Below, piece by piece: positions 45,722-54,179 of a stretch of DNA of 64,000 nt. A program made the translations under genes and the position numbers. Where the stretch lies: assembly GCA_963775575.1 (NCBI GenBank), contig CAVZJG010000003.1, positions 434,001 through 498,000 on the forward strand, given 5' to 3'. The notes beneath the pieces were generated by a model that saw only the letters and a program-made list of their open reading frames with translations, was not told where the DNA came from and made no database searches. How positions within the stretch are numbered: position 1 is the stretch's first letter; the number at the start of each line of letters is the position of its first letter. Source of the DNA: Roseiarcus sp963775575 (GTDB taxonomy: Bacteria > Pseudomonadota > Alphaproteobacteria > Rhizobiales > Beijerinckiaceae).

Positions 45722-45778
45722 GTGGCCTACAGCATCAAAGATCCGGAAACGGATCGGATCATCCGCGCGCTCGCCAAG

Positions 45779-47723
45779 CCCAAGTTGGACACCTAATTTT
45801 CGTAAATGATTGATTGCGCTGGCATTTTAGGGAAATTCAAGTCGGCGTGGCACTACGCCTTGGGCGGCCGCGGCGTTTTTGGGCGCGTTTGAGTTGGGCA
45901 GGCGGCGGGGGGCGAGCCTGGCGGGCGCGCGGCGGCAGGGCGAGATGAGCGCGTTTGAAGAGCGTCGTCACCGCCGGCGCGGCGTCGCTGCGCACCAGCC
46001 AATCGGCGCCGCGATGACGGATGCGCACTTGGCTCAGACGGTCGAGATCGCGCAGCAGAACCCGCCACTCGGGCGCGACGCCGGCTTCGCGCATGAGATC
46101 GTCGAGATGCTTCTGCATCGCCAGCGCCAGGAACGAGCAAAAGACATGGCCACGAATGGCGGCGTCGGATGAGTGGAAGATCGGCCGCGTGCGCATTACC
46201 GCCTTGGTCCGCTGGAAGAGATTTTCGACTTTGAGAAGGTCGCGATAGCGCAGAACCGCCTGCAGCGGCGTGATTTTCGCGTTGGTGCGCAGCACGAAGA
46301 TTCCGTCGAACCGCGCTTCTTCGGCGAGCTTGCCGGCGTCGATCTCGAACGCCGGCTTGCCCTTGGCCCCTTTGGTCTTGCGCAAATAGCGCCGATAGGC
46401 GGAATTGCCGATCAGCGCCTTGTCGCCCCTTTTCAATTGCGCAGCGAGAGCGGCGACGATCGCCTCGCGATTCTCGCGGTCCTTCTCGGCCTCCGCTTCG
46501 TTGCGGCAAACGACGTAACGCTCGCCCTCGATCTGCAGCTGTTTGACGAACAACTGAGTCTGGCCGGCCTTGCGCTCGATGAGCAACGGCACGAACGGAT
46601 CATCGTTCGCCAACACGATTCTTTTGACGATCGCGTCGGAGCGCTCGCGTGCGCCCAGGATGTATTCGAGATTGCGTTCCTCGAGCCCGGCGATCGTCGC
46701 GGCCGAGATCATGCCGCGATCGGCGACGACGCAGACCCGGCCGACCCCGAAGCGCGAACGCAGCCGATCGACGACCGGCAGCAATGTCGTCACGTCGGCG
46801 GTGTTGCCCGGCCACATCTCGGTGCAGATCGGCCGACCCTCGCCGTCGACGACGAGGCCGAGGATCATCTGCTTCAGATCGGGCCGATAATCCTTGGAAT
46901 AGCCGCGCTCGCCCAGCGTCTGGCCGCCCTCGCCGTAAAACGACAGGCTCGTGGTGTCCATGAACACGGCGGACAGATCGGTGAAGAGGTCGCGGCGGCG
47001 ATCGAACAGCTTCTCCTCGATGACGTCCTTGACGCAGCGCGGCGCCAGCGCCTCGGCCGGCTTCTCCTCCATCTCCTCGCCCAGCCAGGCCATCGCCCGG
47101 TAGAAATGATGCAGGTCAAGCCCCTCGGCGCCCGGGATGTCGTAATCCGTCATCCACGACGCGCAGTCGCGGTCCGATCCGGAAACGAACAGCCGATGCA
47201 GCGCGGCGACGAACACCGCCCGCTCGACCGGGAACTCGAACGCGCGCTCCTTCAACAGATCGCCGAGAACCTCGGCGACGCCGAGCCGCTCCCAGATCTT
47301 GCCGAACAGCAGCGGCCCGCCAATCCGCTTGGCCGCGATCGACAAGGCCCCGTCGGCGTCCTCGTCGAGCGCATGGATGAGCAACACCTGATCGGTGAGC
47401 TTGGCGCCCGAGGCGATGAGCGAGGCGAGCCCGCCGGAGGCGACCAGTTCGTCGGCGCGCCCCGGATTGGCGACGACGGACTGACGCACGGCGCCGCCGA
47501 TGCGCTTGTTCTCGACGATCTGCACGTAAGTGCGCTCGCCCGACCTCTTGAAGCGGAAGAACATGGCGGCCCCAAAGCAGAGCACCACAGAATCCGATTC
47601 GCAATCAATTATCAAGCCGAAATATTGTGCAAACGTGCCACCACGTTTGGCGAAAATGCCCGATCGCCGTCAATAATATCAACAGGTTGCGAGCGCGAAG
47701 ACCCGTTTACTGTTCAAGTCGGG
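45779..47723. mobile_element. IS1634-type (IS4 superfamily) insertion sequence
   Basis: About 1945 bp with one transposase gene. The ends CCCAAGTTGGACA and (reverse complement of the right end) CCCGACTTGAACA match at 10 of 13 positions, and the 5-bp sequence CCAAG flanks both sides. The shared flank is GCCAAGC, so the exact ends are uncertain by one or two bases. It is inserted in vapB, in the opposite orientation. Confidence 0.85.
45837..47564 (-). CDS. IS1634 family transposase
   Basis: 575 residues. The N-terminal FRFKRSGERTYVQIVENKRI and the DDE-type catalytic stretches VFMDTTSLSFYGEGG, VCVVADRGMIS and RDLLKVENLFQRTK (with the E(6)K pattern) match IS1634 transposases. The chosen ATG, MFFRFKRSG, is the conserved start; 17 more in-frame codons upstream reach into the IS end. 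The Arg/Pro-rich tail KRGRPRRSATPT is unremarkable. The frame is intact, so the element may be active. Confidence 0.92.
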   Translation of the reverse strand: MFFRFKRSGERTYVQIVENKRIGGAVRQSVVANPGRADELVASGGLASLIASGAKLTDQVLLIHALDEDADGALSIAAKRIGGPLLFGKIWERLGVAEVLGDLLKERAFEFPVERAVFVAALHRLFVSGSDRDCASWMTDYDIPGAEGLDLHHFYRAMAWLGEEMEEKPAEALAPRCVKDVIEEKLFDRRRDLFTDLSAVFMDTTSLSFYGEGGQTLGERGYSKDYRPDLKQMILGLVVDGEGRPICTEMWPGNTADVTTLLPVVDRLRSRFGVGRVCVVADRGMISAATIAGLEERNLEYILGARERSDAIVKRIVLANDDPFVPLLIERKAGQTQLFVKQLQIEGERYVVCRNEAEAEKDRENREAIVAALAAQLKRGDKALIGNSAYRRYLRKTKGAKGKPAFEIDAGKLAEEARFDGIFVLRTNAKITPLQAVLRYRDLLKVENLFQRTKAVMRTRPIFHSSDAAIRGHVFCSFLALAMQKHLDDLMREAGVAPEWRVLLRDLDRLSQVRIRHRGADWLVRSDAAPAVTTLFKRAHLALPPRARQARPPPPAQLKRAQKRRGRPRRSATPT

Positions 47724-47910
47724 CCAAGCTCAAGGGCAAGCCGATCGTCGATTCGATTCGCGAGGCGTGCGAAGCGGAGCTGAGGCGCGAACGCGAAAAA
47801 GTCCCGCTGTGGGAACGCTTGCAGCCGCTGGCCGAGCGCATCGCGCGCGCGCCGAAGACCGGACGGAAAGCCGACAAGCCGTTCTTCGACGAACTGTCGG
47901 GCGACTGACC

Positions 47911-48312
47911 ATGATGGTCGACGCCTCGGCCATCGTCGCCGTGCTCAACCGCGAGGCGGAGGGGCCGAATCTGGCCGCCGCCATCGAGGCGGCGGAAGCG
48001 CCTTTCACCTCGCCGCTGGCGATCTTCGAGGCCGCGGCCGCCCTGATGCGCGAGAATGAACTCGCCGCGGGCGAGGCCGACGCGGCCGTCCGCGAATTTC
48101 TCGACGCCGCGTCGATTCGCGTCGTCCCGATCTCCGACGCCATGGCGAGCGCAGCCCTGGAGGCGTTTGGACGTTTCGGCAAAGGCCGCCATCCCGCCCG
48201 GCTCAACCTCGGCGACTGCTTCGCCTACGCCTGCGCGAGGGCTTATCGCGCGCCGCTCCTCTATAAGGGCGGCGATTTCGTCGAGACCGACGTCAACGAC
48301 GAATTCCCGTAG
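47911..48312 (+). CDS. vapC: VapC PIN-domain ribonuclease toxin
   Basis: 133 residues with all four PIN acidic residues visible: D4 (MMVDAS), E40 (AIFEAA), D102 (NLGDCFAYA) and D122 (KGGDFVETD). VapC toxins cleave specific RNAs, often initiator or other tRNAs. It starts 2 bp after the vapB stop, the usual coupled TA layout. No stop, frameshift or missing catalytic residue is seen, so the toxin looks functional although its antitoxin gene is interrupted. Confidence 0.92.
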   Translation: MMVDASAIVAVLNREAEGPNLAAAIEAAEAPFTSPLAIFEAAAALMRENELAAGEADAAVREFLDAASIRVVPISDAMASAALEAFGRFGKGRHPARLNLGDCFAYACARAYRAPLLYKGGDFVETDVNDEFP

Positions 48313-48380
48313 CGTCGCGCGCCGCGTTCTCCCGCGAGGCGAACGGCGCGCCCCTCTTTCGGCTCCGCCGCCGCCCGCCC

Positions 48381-49190
48381 CTACCCGAACCGGAAGCCCG
48401 AGATCGCCTTGCCGCCGATCGTGTCGTGGAAGCTGCGCGTTCCCGCGCTGTCCCCGGCCGCGCCGGCGGCGACCATCAGCGGGATCAGGTGTTCCTCGCG
48501 CGGATGGCAGGCGCGCGCGAACGGCGCCTCGCTCCAGCGCGTCAGCCGCGCTTCGCGCGTCTCGCGATCGACCTTCGTCGCGGTCTCGTCGAGCCAGGCG
48601 TCGAAGGCGGCGGAGGCGCGCCCGTCGCCGTCAAAGAAAGCCTTCAGATCGTGATAGCTCATGCCGCTGCCGACGATCACGACGCCTTGATCGCGCAGCG
48701 GCGCCAGCGCCTTGCCGATCGCGATGTGGCGCGCGGGATCGAGGCTGCGCTCGATCGAGACCATGACGACGGGAATCTCGGCCTTCGGATCGACGATCAG
48801 CATCGGCACGAACACGCCGTGGTCGAAGCCGCGGCGGTCGTCCTCGCCTACCGAGAGGCCCGCCGCCTCCATGAGGCGCTCGACCTCGGCGGCGACTTTC
48901 GGCGCCCCCGGCGCAGGATAATTGAGTTCATAAGTGTGCGGCGGAAAGCCGAAATAGTCGAACAACATCTCCGGCGCGGCGGCGACGCTGACCGTCACGC
49001 GCGGCTCCTCCCAATGCGCGGTGACCACGACGAGCGCCTTCGGCCGCTCCGGCAGGCTGGCGACGACCCCCGCGAGATAGTCCTTGAGCGAGTCCCAGGC
49101 GTTGGGCGCGAACGGCGGGCGAGGCTCGATCCAGAAGCACGGCCCGCCGCCGTGAGGGAGGAAGATCGTCGGTTGGCGAACGTTGGTCAT
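48381..49190 (-). CDS. Extradiol ring-cleavage dioxygenase, DODA/LigB family
   Basis: 269 residues. LPHGGGPCFWIE, VVTAHWEEPRV, RGFDHGVFVPMLI and VGSGMSYHDLKAF carry the metal-binding and catalytic histidines of class III extradiol dioxygenases such as E. coli YgiD (4,5-DOPA dioxygenase). The cytoplasmic enzyme opens catechol rings using Zn or Fe. No aromatic-degradation genes are adjacent; the natural substrate is unknown. Confidence 0.9.
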   Translation of the reverse strand: MTNVRQPTIFLPHGGGPCFWIEPRPPFAPNAWDSLKDYLAGVVASLPERPKALVVVTAHWEEPRVTVSVAAAPEMLFDYFGFPPHTYELNYPAPGAPKVAAEVERLMEAAGLSVGEDDRRGFDHGVFVPMLIVDPKAEIPVVMVSIERSLDPARHIAIGKALAPLRDQGVVIVGSGMSYHDLKAFFDGDGRASAAFDAWLDETATKVDRETREARLTRWSEAPFARACHPREEHLIPLMVAAGAAGDSAGTRSFHDTIGGKAISGFRFG

Positions 49191-49360
49191 GCGCGTCTCG
49201 GTGCTCTCTGGCCTTGGGGAACGGCAGAATCGCAGTTATGTCGCCGATCGATGCAAATCCATGGGCCGGGTAAGGATTACATCCTTGCAAGAATGCAAGC
49301 AAGGCGCAGCGCTGTCGACACGGCGCGGTGCTGAGCGATTTCGGCTATTCGGCGTAGCCG

Positions 49361-50605
49361 CTACATCAGCCCCGCGACCCCGCCGGTGAGCCCTACGGCG
49401 ATCACGACGGCCGAGACGCCGATCAGGACCCAGAGATAGAGCCCGCGCGGACGCAGCGACGCCGGCAGCGCCGTGACCGCCAACGCCACCAAGAAGCCGA
49501 TCACCAGCGGCATCAGGAAGGCGTTGAGGACCTGCGCGGCGATGTTGAGCCACACCAGGTCGGGCGCGAAGCCGACCAGCGCGGCGGCGCCGACGACGGC
49601 GAGCGCATAGACGCCATAGAACCATTTGGCCGCGAACGGATGAAATTCGAGCGAGCGCCGGTAGCCGGCGACCTCGCCTGCCCCCCAGGCCAGCGCCAGC
49701 GAACAAACGATCGCGGCGACCATCGAGGCGCCGAGCACGCCGGCGCTGAAAACCAGGCGGCCGAAATTCTCGCCTAGCAGCGGCGACAGCGCCTTGCTGA
49801 TCTCGCCGACGCTGTCGAGGCCCGCCGAGGCGCCGCCGGCGCCGAGCGTCGCCGCCGCGGCGACCAGCACCGCGCCGGTCAGGCATTGCGTCAACATCGC
49901 GCCGAACGCCGTGTCCCAGCGGGCGGCCGTCAGATCGTCGGGCCGAAGCTTCTTATCGGCGATCGCCGACTGCTGGTAGAAGATCATCCAGGGGTTGAAG
50001 GTCGCGCCGATGACCGCCGCCGCCAGAAAGAGGAATTCGCGGTCGCCGAGCGGCAGGTCGAGCGCTTGGCCCGCAAGCGTCGCGGGGTTCGGGCGCGCCG
50101 CCCAGGCGACGGCGAAGAACGCGAGTTCGAACAGGCCGATGACGATCGCGGCGCGCTCGACGCGGCGGTAGGAGCCGGTGGCGACGATGGCGAGCAGCGT
50201 CAGCGCGGCGAAGGGCAAGGTGAGCCCACGCGACAGGCCGTAGAGTTCGCCGATGCCGGCGACGCCGGTGAATTCGGTGACCAGCGAGCCGATCGTCGCC
50301 GCCGCCAGGCCCACCGTCGACAGCCACGCCCACCCCGAGCCGAAGCGCTCGCGGATCAGTTCGCCATAGCCGCGCCCGGTGGCGATCCCGAGCCGCGCGG
50401 TCAATTCCTGCACCATGTAGAGCATCGGGATCAGCAGCAGCAGCAGCGGCAGCAGCCGATAGCCCCACCGCGCGCCCACCTGAGCGCCCGTCACCACGTT
50501 GCCGGCGTCGGTGTCGGCGAGCATCACCAACAGGCCGGGCCCCCAGACGGCGATCCAGGCGAGCGGGCCGAGGGTTTTCATTGGCGGTGGGGCGACGCCG
50601 TCCAT
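49361..50605 (-). CDS. NRAMP-related divalent metal transporter with non-canonical metal site
   Basis: 414 residues, about eleven transmembrane helices with the NRAMP/LeuT layout. Helix 1 reads DTDAGNVVTGAQ where NRAMPs have DPGN, and helix 6 reads ATFNPWMIFYQQS where they have a Met-Pro-His. The metal-ligand Met is therefore replaced, as in NRAMP-related Mg transporters, so selectivity probably differs from Mn/Fe carriers. The ATG at 50605 (MDGVAPPP) follows GGGAG; MKTLGPLAW eight codons in is an alternative. Confidence 0.8.
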   Translation of the reverse strand: MDGVAPPPMKTLGPLAWIAVWGPGLLVMLADTDAGNVVTGAQVGARWGYRLLPLLLLLIPMLYMVQELTARLGIATGRGYGELIRERFGSGWAWLSTVGLAAATIGSLVTEFTGVAGIGELYGLSRGLTLPFAALTLLAIVATGSYRRVERAAIVIGLFELAFFAVAWAARPNPATLAGQALDLPLGDREFLFLAAAVIGATFNPWMIFYQQSAIADKKLRPDDLTAARWDTAFGAMLTQCLTGAVLVAAAATLGAGGASAGLDSVGEISKALSPLLGENFGRLVFSAGVLGASMVAAIVCSLALAWGAGEVAGYRRSLEFHPFAAKWFYGVYALAVVGAAALVGFAPDLVWLNIAAQVLNAFLMPLVIGFLVALAVTALPASLRPRGLYLWVLIGVSAVVIAVGLTGGVAGLM

Positions 50606-51170
50606 GCTCCCGCTCTCTGTCGAAGTCCCGCAAGCCTTAGAGGCGCGCGCCAGCGGCGGCAAGCGACCAAGCGGCCAATTGTAGACGCGCTCGCCGAGCG
50701 CGTCCGGCGCGAAGCGCCTCGTCTCGCCGGCGCCGGCGAAGCCTCGATAACGCGGTCAGCGACCGCGGCGCCAGACCCGCCCGGAAATTTGCCTCCGTTG
50801 CGCGGATTATCGCGGCGCCGCGCTCAACCCTCCTGTTCGCGGCTTTCGCGCCAAGCCGCTAAGCGCAGCGTCACCGCAAGTGGGTAAGCGAAAGCTGAAA
50901 GCCTCGTCGCCGAACTAGAATTACGGTGACGCCCGCTCAATTCCTCTTTTGCCATTCCGCGTTTGCCATGCCGGGCCACACTACAGTCGCGGCTTGCGCC
51001 GCAGTCCCTGCTCAGCGGCAATCATCGCAATCCGCGCCCAAACCTGGTCCGCGATCGCATCCCTCCACAACGCCACCCCCCGCCGACGCGGCGCAAAAGC
51101 GCATCGCAAGTCCTTGTACGGATTGCCTCGCTCCGAAATCCGGCCCCCTCCCCGCCTCCGTCTCTCCCGC
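50606..51170. other. Intergenic region between NRAMP-like gene and lysE fragment
   Basis: 565 bp with no supported gene. The right end (about 51075-51165) resembles, with many differences, the DNA just after intact lysE (about 55630-55695); AAAAGCGC and ACGGATTG are shared at matching places. The lysE duplication therefore probably extends past the gene end, with greater divergence there. Confidence 0.5.
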
Positions 51171-51459
51171 TCACGCCCGCCGCATCGCCCCGCTCGCCGC
51201 GTCGGCGAGCGACTTGGCGCCGAAGGCGATGAAGATCAGGCCGACGACGCGCGTCACCGCGACGCCGTGGGTGAGGAAGAAGCGCCTCACCGCCGGCAGC
51301 CCGGCGGCGAAGATCAGCGTCGCGTCGGCGGCGAGGAAGCCGGCGAACGCCGCGGCCAGCATCTGCGGCGCGTCGGCGAGGCGAAGCTCGCCGACATAGG
51401 GCGCGACGATCGCCGAGAACATCGCCAGCGCGACGGGGTACGCCTTGGGGTTGGTGAGG
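51171..51459 (-). pseudogene. 3' fragment of a LysE-family transporter gene
   Basis: Encodes TNPKAYPVALAMFSAIVAPY through to the C-terminus GAMRRA of the intact LysE-like protein at 55696-56334, but lacks about the first 110 residues. The DNA is identical to that gene except for about four bases over 279 bp. To the left of TNPKAYP the frame continues into unrelated sequence. It is a truncated duplicate. Confidence 0.88.
51181..51459. repeat. 279-bp direct repeat, copy 1 (lysE 3' part)
   Basis: Matches 55709-55987 at a constant offset of 4528 bp without gaps; I count four mismatches. The repeats bracket the AT-richer segment with the lipoprotein, ankyrin and IS3 genes. Confidence 0.9.
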
Positions 51460-51617
51460 TCGACGGCGCGGCGGGTCGGCGGGAGCCGCCGCCACACACG
51501 GAATCGACCGCGTTTAACCGATGGAGCGCTACCGATAAGGGAAATCGGTGCCTGTCAACGTAATTCGTCCGCAATTCCAGCCGCGATCAGCAAACCTGCG
51601 CAACAACAAAAGGCGAA

Positions 51618-52154
51618 TTAAGACACATTCGTGCACAATTCCAGAATGGCAGAAAGATGTTCGTCCACATCGAGCGAATAATTCCACACAAGATCAATCG
51701 TTTCCCTGTTACTGTTTGTATGCAAATGAATAACTACACCACCACGAGAAACGGTATTATATTCGATCTTCGTGACATCTGAGAAATTCACCCTCACCCT
51801 TGCTTCATCAATATGGTACCGCGTGGTGACAGTATAGGTGCAACCGTAGGGAGAGTAACAGGTACCAGGTGACCGGTAGTCTAGGACCGCATAACTCGCC
51901 ACATACTCGAAACCAGCCTGGTCTACTGCTGCCACCTTCGTCGCGGTGATCGAGTTCGGCAAACCGATACCCTCTTTGTCGTGGTATGCGACGTACAGAT
52001 CGTATATGAGAGAAATTGCTTTGTCCGTATCCAACCTGTTGTATTGCGCATAGTCATGAGTAAGAGAGGTTGCGCACCCCGCAAGCAAGGCAGAGAGAGC
52101 AATTACGACCAAAGGCAATCGCCGAATGGCGTGCCGATGATACAGACACAACAT
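51618..52154 (-). CDS. Putative lipoprotein of unknown function
   Basis: 178 residues with a basic start, hydrophobic core and lipobox LLAGC (C27), so a secreted lipoprotein is predicted. The mature part is beta-rich, with Tyr and Asn (YVASYAVLDYRSPGTC, TYTVTTRYHIDEARVRVNFS); two Cys in GTCYSPYGCTY may pair. I do not recognise a family. Its G+C is visibly far below that of the rest of the window, which points to horizontal acquisition. Confidence 0.75.
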   Translation of the reverse strand: MLCLYHRHAIRRLPLVVIALSALLAGCATSLTHDYAQYNRLDTDKAISLIYDLYVAYHDKEGIGLPNSITATKVAAVDQAGFEYVASYAVLDYRSPGTCYSPYGCTYTVTTRYHIDEARVRVNFSDVTKIEYNTVSRGGVVIHLHTNSNRETIDLVWNYSLDVDEHLSAILELCTNVS

Positions 52155-52632
52155 GACTTCCCCCTATAAACCGACGTCCTTGAGAAGGCCGGTGGTTCCA
52201 ACCAAATCCGCGACGTTTTAGGCCTCCTCGCAAACCTGGACCGCCGCTAACTTGCTCGTAACGGCGTTACGTTGCAGCAAGTCATTACGGCGCGCATTAC
52301 GCTTCATGCTTCACAGCTGCTTAACCCATTATTGGTACTACTATTACTATTACCATCACGGCGACAGCTTACTCAACCCCTTATGATTCTTGCTAATTCG
52401 AACTTGGAGCCAAGCAGTGGACGGCCCCGCGCGAATCTCGTTTCCCCTCCGTGTTGCTCAGCCCTTCCGCCGTTTGGGGCGCGCTTCAGCTCCCCGATTT
52501 GGACCAGCGTTCCCCAGATAACCGCCGACTTCGCTCTCATTCTGTCCCCGGTCGGAGTTCCCGACAAGTCTCAACAGTCGCCGTAAGGCTTTGAACAGCA
52601 CCGGCGCGTCGTTTTGTCGCATTGAATTCGTG

Positions 52633-52711
52633 ATTACGGTTACACGCGTCTCTTTCTCTATTTATCTCCAGGGGATATATAAAAGACGAAATAGGCGTGT
52701 GTGACCGTAAT
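52633..52711. repeat. MITE-like palindromic element, copy A (imperfect)
   Basis: Starts ATTACGGTTACACGCG and ends GGCGTGTGTGACCGTAAT, an imperfect inverted pair around an AT-rich centre. The right arm contains GAAATAGG as in the copy near 54.1 kb. Confidence 0.5.
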
Positions 52712-52721
52712 TGATCGTAAT

Positions 52722-52753
52722 GGAAAGGGGAAATAGGTGAGTGTCACCGTAAT
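52722..52753. repeat. MITE-like half element, copy B
   Basis: GGGGAAATAGGTGAGTGTCA followed by CCGTAAT is nearly the right arm of the element at 54059. No left arm is visible, so this is a partial copy. Confidence 0.55.
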
Positions 52754-52812
52754 GGGCAATGGGTAATAGCCCGTAATGGTATAATGGCGTAGTGGTCATG
52801 GTACCGTAATGG
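52746..52812 (+). repeat. Degenerate GTAATGG repeat tract
   Basis: About eight variants of (C)GTAATGG in 67 bp, for example CGTAATGGG, CCGTAATGG, TATAATGG, CGTAGTGG and CCGTAATGG. CCGTAAT is also the end of the nearby palindromes, so the tract may derive from repeated element ends. Confidence 0.5.
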
Positions 52813-53058
52813 CGATCCCTTTTGGTTCGATATGACGAAACTGCGCAATTACACGGTGCACACCTACAACGAGAGTCTTGCCGAATACGTCTACGTCAGA
52901 CTTCTCAGTTGCGTTGCGAGGTTTCGCGAAGCGCGGGCGGCGACGGCGTAGGATGGGGAGGGAAGACGGTTTGCCGGGGTGAGAGCGCGTTCTGGCGATT
53001 GCCTTGCTTTCACACCACGCAGCGTGGCGAGGCGACATGTAAACGTTGGTTTTGGGCA

Positions 53059-53114
53059 TTGAGTAACGTGTCGCGGTAATCCGGGATTGAGTAAAGTGTC
53101 GGGGTAAGCCGGCA
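53059..53114 (+). repeat. Tandem 28-bp repeat
   Basis: Two adjacent copies (53059-53086 and 53087-53114) of a unit starting TTGAGTAA and continuing GTGTCG, GGTAA and CCGG, matching at 24 of 28 positions. It lies about 170 bp upstream of the ankyrin gene. Confidence 0.65.
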
Positions 53115-53283
53115 ATCTGGGATCATTCATAGCAGGTGTGGGCTCACCGAGTTCGTGCGACTCGACTTCGACGACCACATTCTACGCGAAACCAGTTATT
53201 CAAGGTACCTCGGCCAACCTACGGCGCATAACACGGGCCAACAGAGCAGCGTCGAACAGTAAAAGCAGACGGGGAGCATTGAA

Positions 53284-54045
53284 ATGGCACCGTTGCGGAA
53301 AAGTGCTTGTGCCTTGGCGCTGATGGTTGGTATTGGCTGTCTGGCTGCTACACTGGTTGACGCGACAGCGGACGACCTCTTTGACGCAGCGACGACGGGT
53401 GATCTCTCCCAAGTCAACGCGCTACTCGCTACGAAGGTCGATGTGAACGCCGAAGGTCCAAATGGCACCACGCCGTTAAGCGTGGCCTCAGAGAGAGGCC
53501 ATCTGGAGGTCGTTCGCGCTCTGCTCGCCGCGAAGGCCGATGTGAACGCCAAGGCGCCGAATGGCACCACGGCGTTGATGGTAGCCTCGTTCTTCGGCCA
53601 CATGGACGTCGTGCGAGCTTTGCTCGCCGCAAAGGCCGACGTGAACGTCAAAACGACACCCGATGGTGCTACAGCATTGTATGTGGCGTCGCAGCAGGGC
53701 TACCTGGACGTGGTCCGAGCCCTACTCGGCGCGAAGGCTAATATAAACGCGAGGAGGTACACCGGAGCGACCGCATTGATTGGAGCATCGAACCTTGGCC
53801 ACCTGGACGTAGTGCGCGCCTTGCTAGCCGCGAAGGCCGATGTGAATGCGAAGGCAAACGACGGCGGGACGGCGTTGATGTGTGCAGCGCAGAGCGGGCG
53901 CACCAACGTGGTGGCGGCCTTGCTTGCTGCGAAAGCCGATGTGAATGCTAAGGGTCCACAGGACGCCACGGCGTTGACCTTCGCCTTGCAAAAGGGCCAC
54001 GACGACGTTGTCCAATTGCTGCGCCAACACGGCGGCCACGAATAA
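53284..54045 (+). CDS. Secreted ankyrin-repeat protein
   Basis: 253 residues: a signal peptide (KSACALALMVGIGCLAATLV) and about seven ankyrin repeats of 33 residues filling the rest, most with the core GHLDVVRALLAAKADVNA. The repeats are very similar to each other in protein and DNA, indicating recent internal duplication. Ankyrin repeats bind other proteins; no enzymatic domain is present, so this is probably a periplasmic or exported binding protein. It lies in the foreign island, and a palindromic element 14 bp after its stop could terminate it. The partner is unknown. Confidence 0.85.
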   Translation: MAPLRKSACALALMVGIGCLAATLVDATADDLFDAATTGDLSQVNALLATKVDVNAEGPNGTTPLSVASERGHLEVVRALLAAKADVNAKAPNGTTALMVASFFGHMDVVRALLAAKADVNVKTTPDGATALYVASQQGYLDVVRALLGAKANINARRYTGATALIGASNLGHLDVVRALLAAKADVNAKANDGGTALMCAAQSGRTNVVAALLAAKADVNAKGPQDATALTFALQKGHDDVVQLLRQHGGHE

Positions 54046-54058
54046 ACTTGATCTGTAG

Positions 54059-54120
54059 ACGGTGACACGCACCTATTTCCCTTTTTATATGCCGCCGAAA
54101 GATAAAAAGGGAAATAGGTG
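54059..54120. repeat. MITE-like palindrome, interrupted by IS3 (left portion)
   Basis: A perfect 19-bp inverted repeat, CACCTATTTCCCTTTTTAT (54070-54088) and its complement (54102-54120), with a 13-nt loop. The outer arm ACGGTGACAC at 54059-54068 finds its partner GTGTCACCGT only beyond the IS3 element, at 55546-55555. Confidence 0.8.
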
Positions 54121-54179
54121 GAGTGGACCCCGAAGTTGAGACACGGGTAAAAGGGTGACATGGCTTCCGAGGAGGAACC

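Larger units (their letters stand above)
45722..47908 (+). pseudogene. vapB: VapB antitoxin gene split by an IS1634-type element
   Basis: The 5' part (45722-45778, GTG start, AAGG ribosome site) encodes VAYSIKDPETDRIIRALAK, the N-terminus of Rv0623-like VapB antitoxins. The 3' part (47724-47908) encodes LKGKPIVDSIREACEAEL to FFDELSGD. They are separated by an insertion sequence with CCAAG on both sides; removing it with one CCAAG joins ALAK to LKGKPIV in frame, giving a protein of about 78 residues. In the present state the first part reads into the IS and stops after PKLDT. The toxin-binding C-terminal half remains open from a GTG at 47627 inside the IS end, so a partial antitoxin might still be made. 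Confidence 0.88.
52155..53283. other. AT-richer, repeat-laden non-coding region
   Basis: About 1.1 kb without a supported gene. It contains palindromic MITE-like elements (52633-52711 and 52722-52753), a run of degenerate GTAATGG units (52746-52812) and a 28-bp tandem repeat (53059-53114). Short open frames here have no ribosome sites and odd composition. It looks like remnants of mobile DNA. Confidence 0.6.

Noticed and set aside
50824..51021. Minus-strand 65-codon frame
   Set aside because: Low-quality composition and no upstream ribosome site; region best left as intergenic.
53059..53114. Possible CRISPR repeat
   Set aside because: Units are contiguous without spacers.
52272..53178. Several 60-105 codon frames between the lipoprotein and ankyrin genes
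   Set aside because: No ribosome sites, repeat-derived composition, no recognisable domains.
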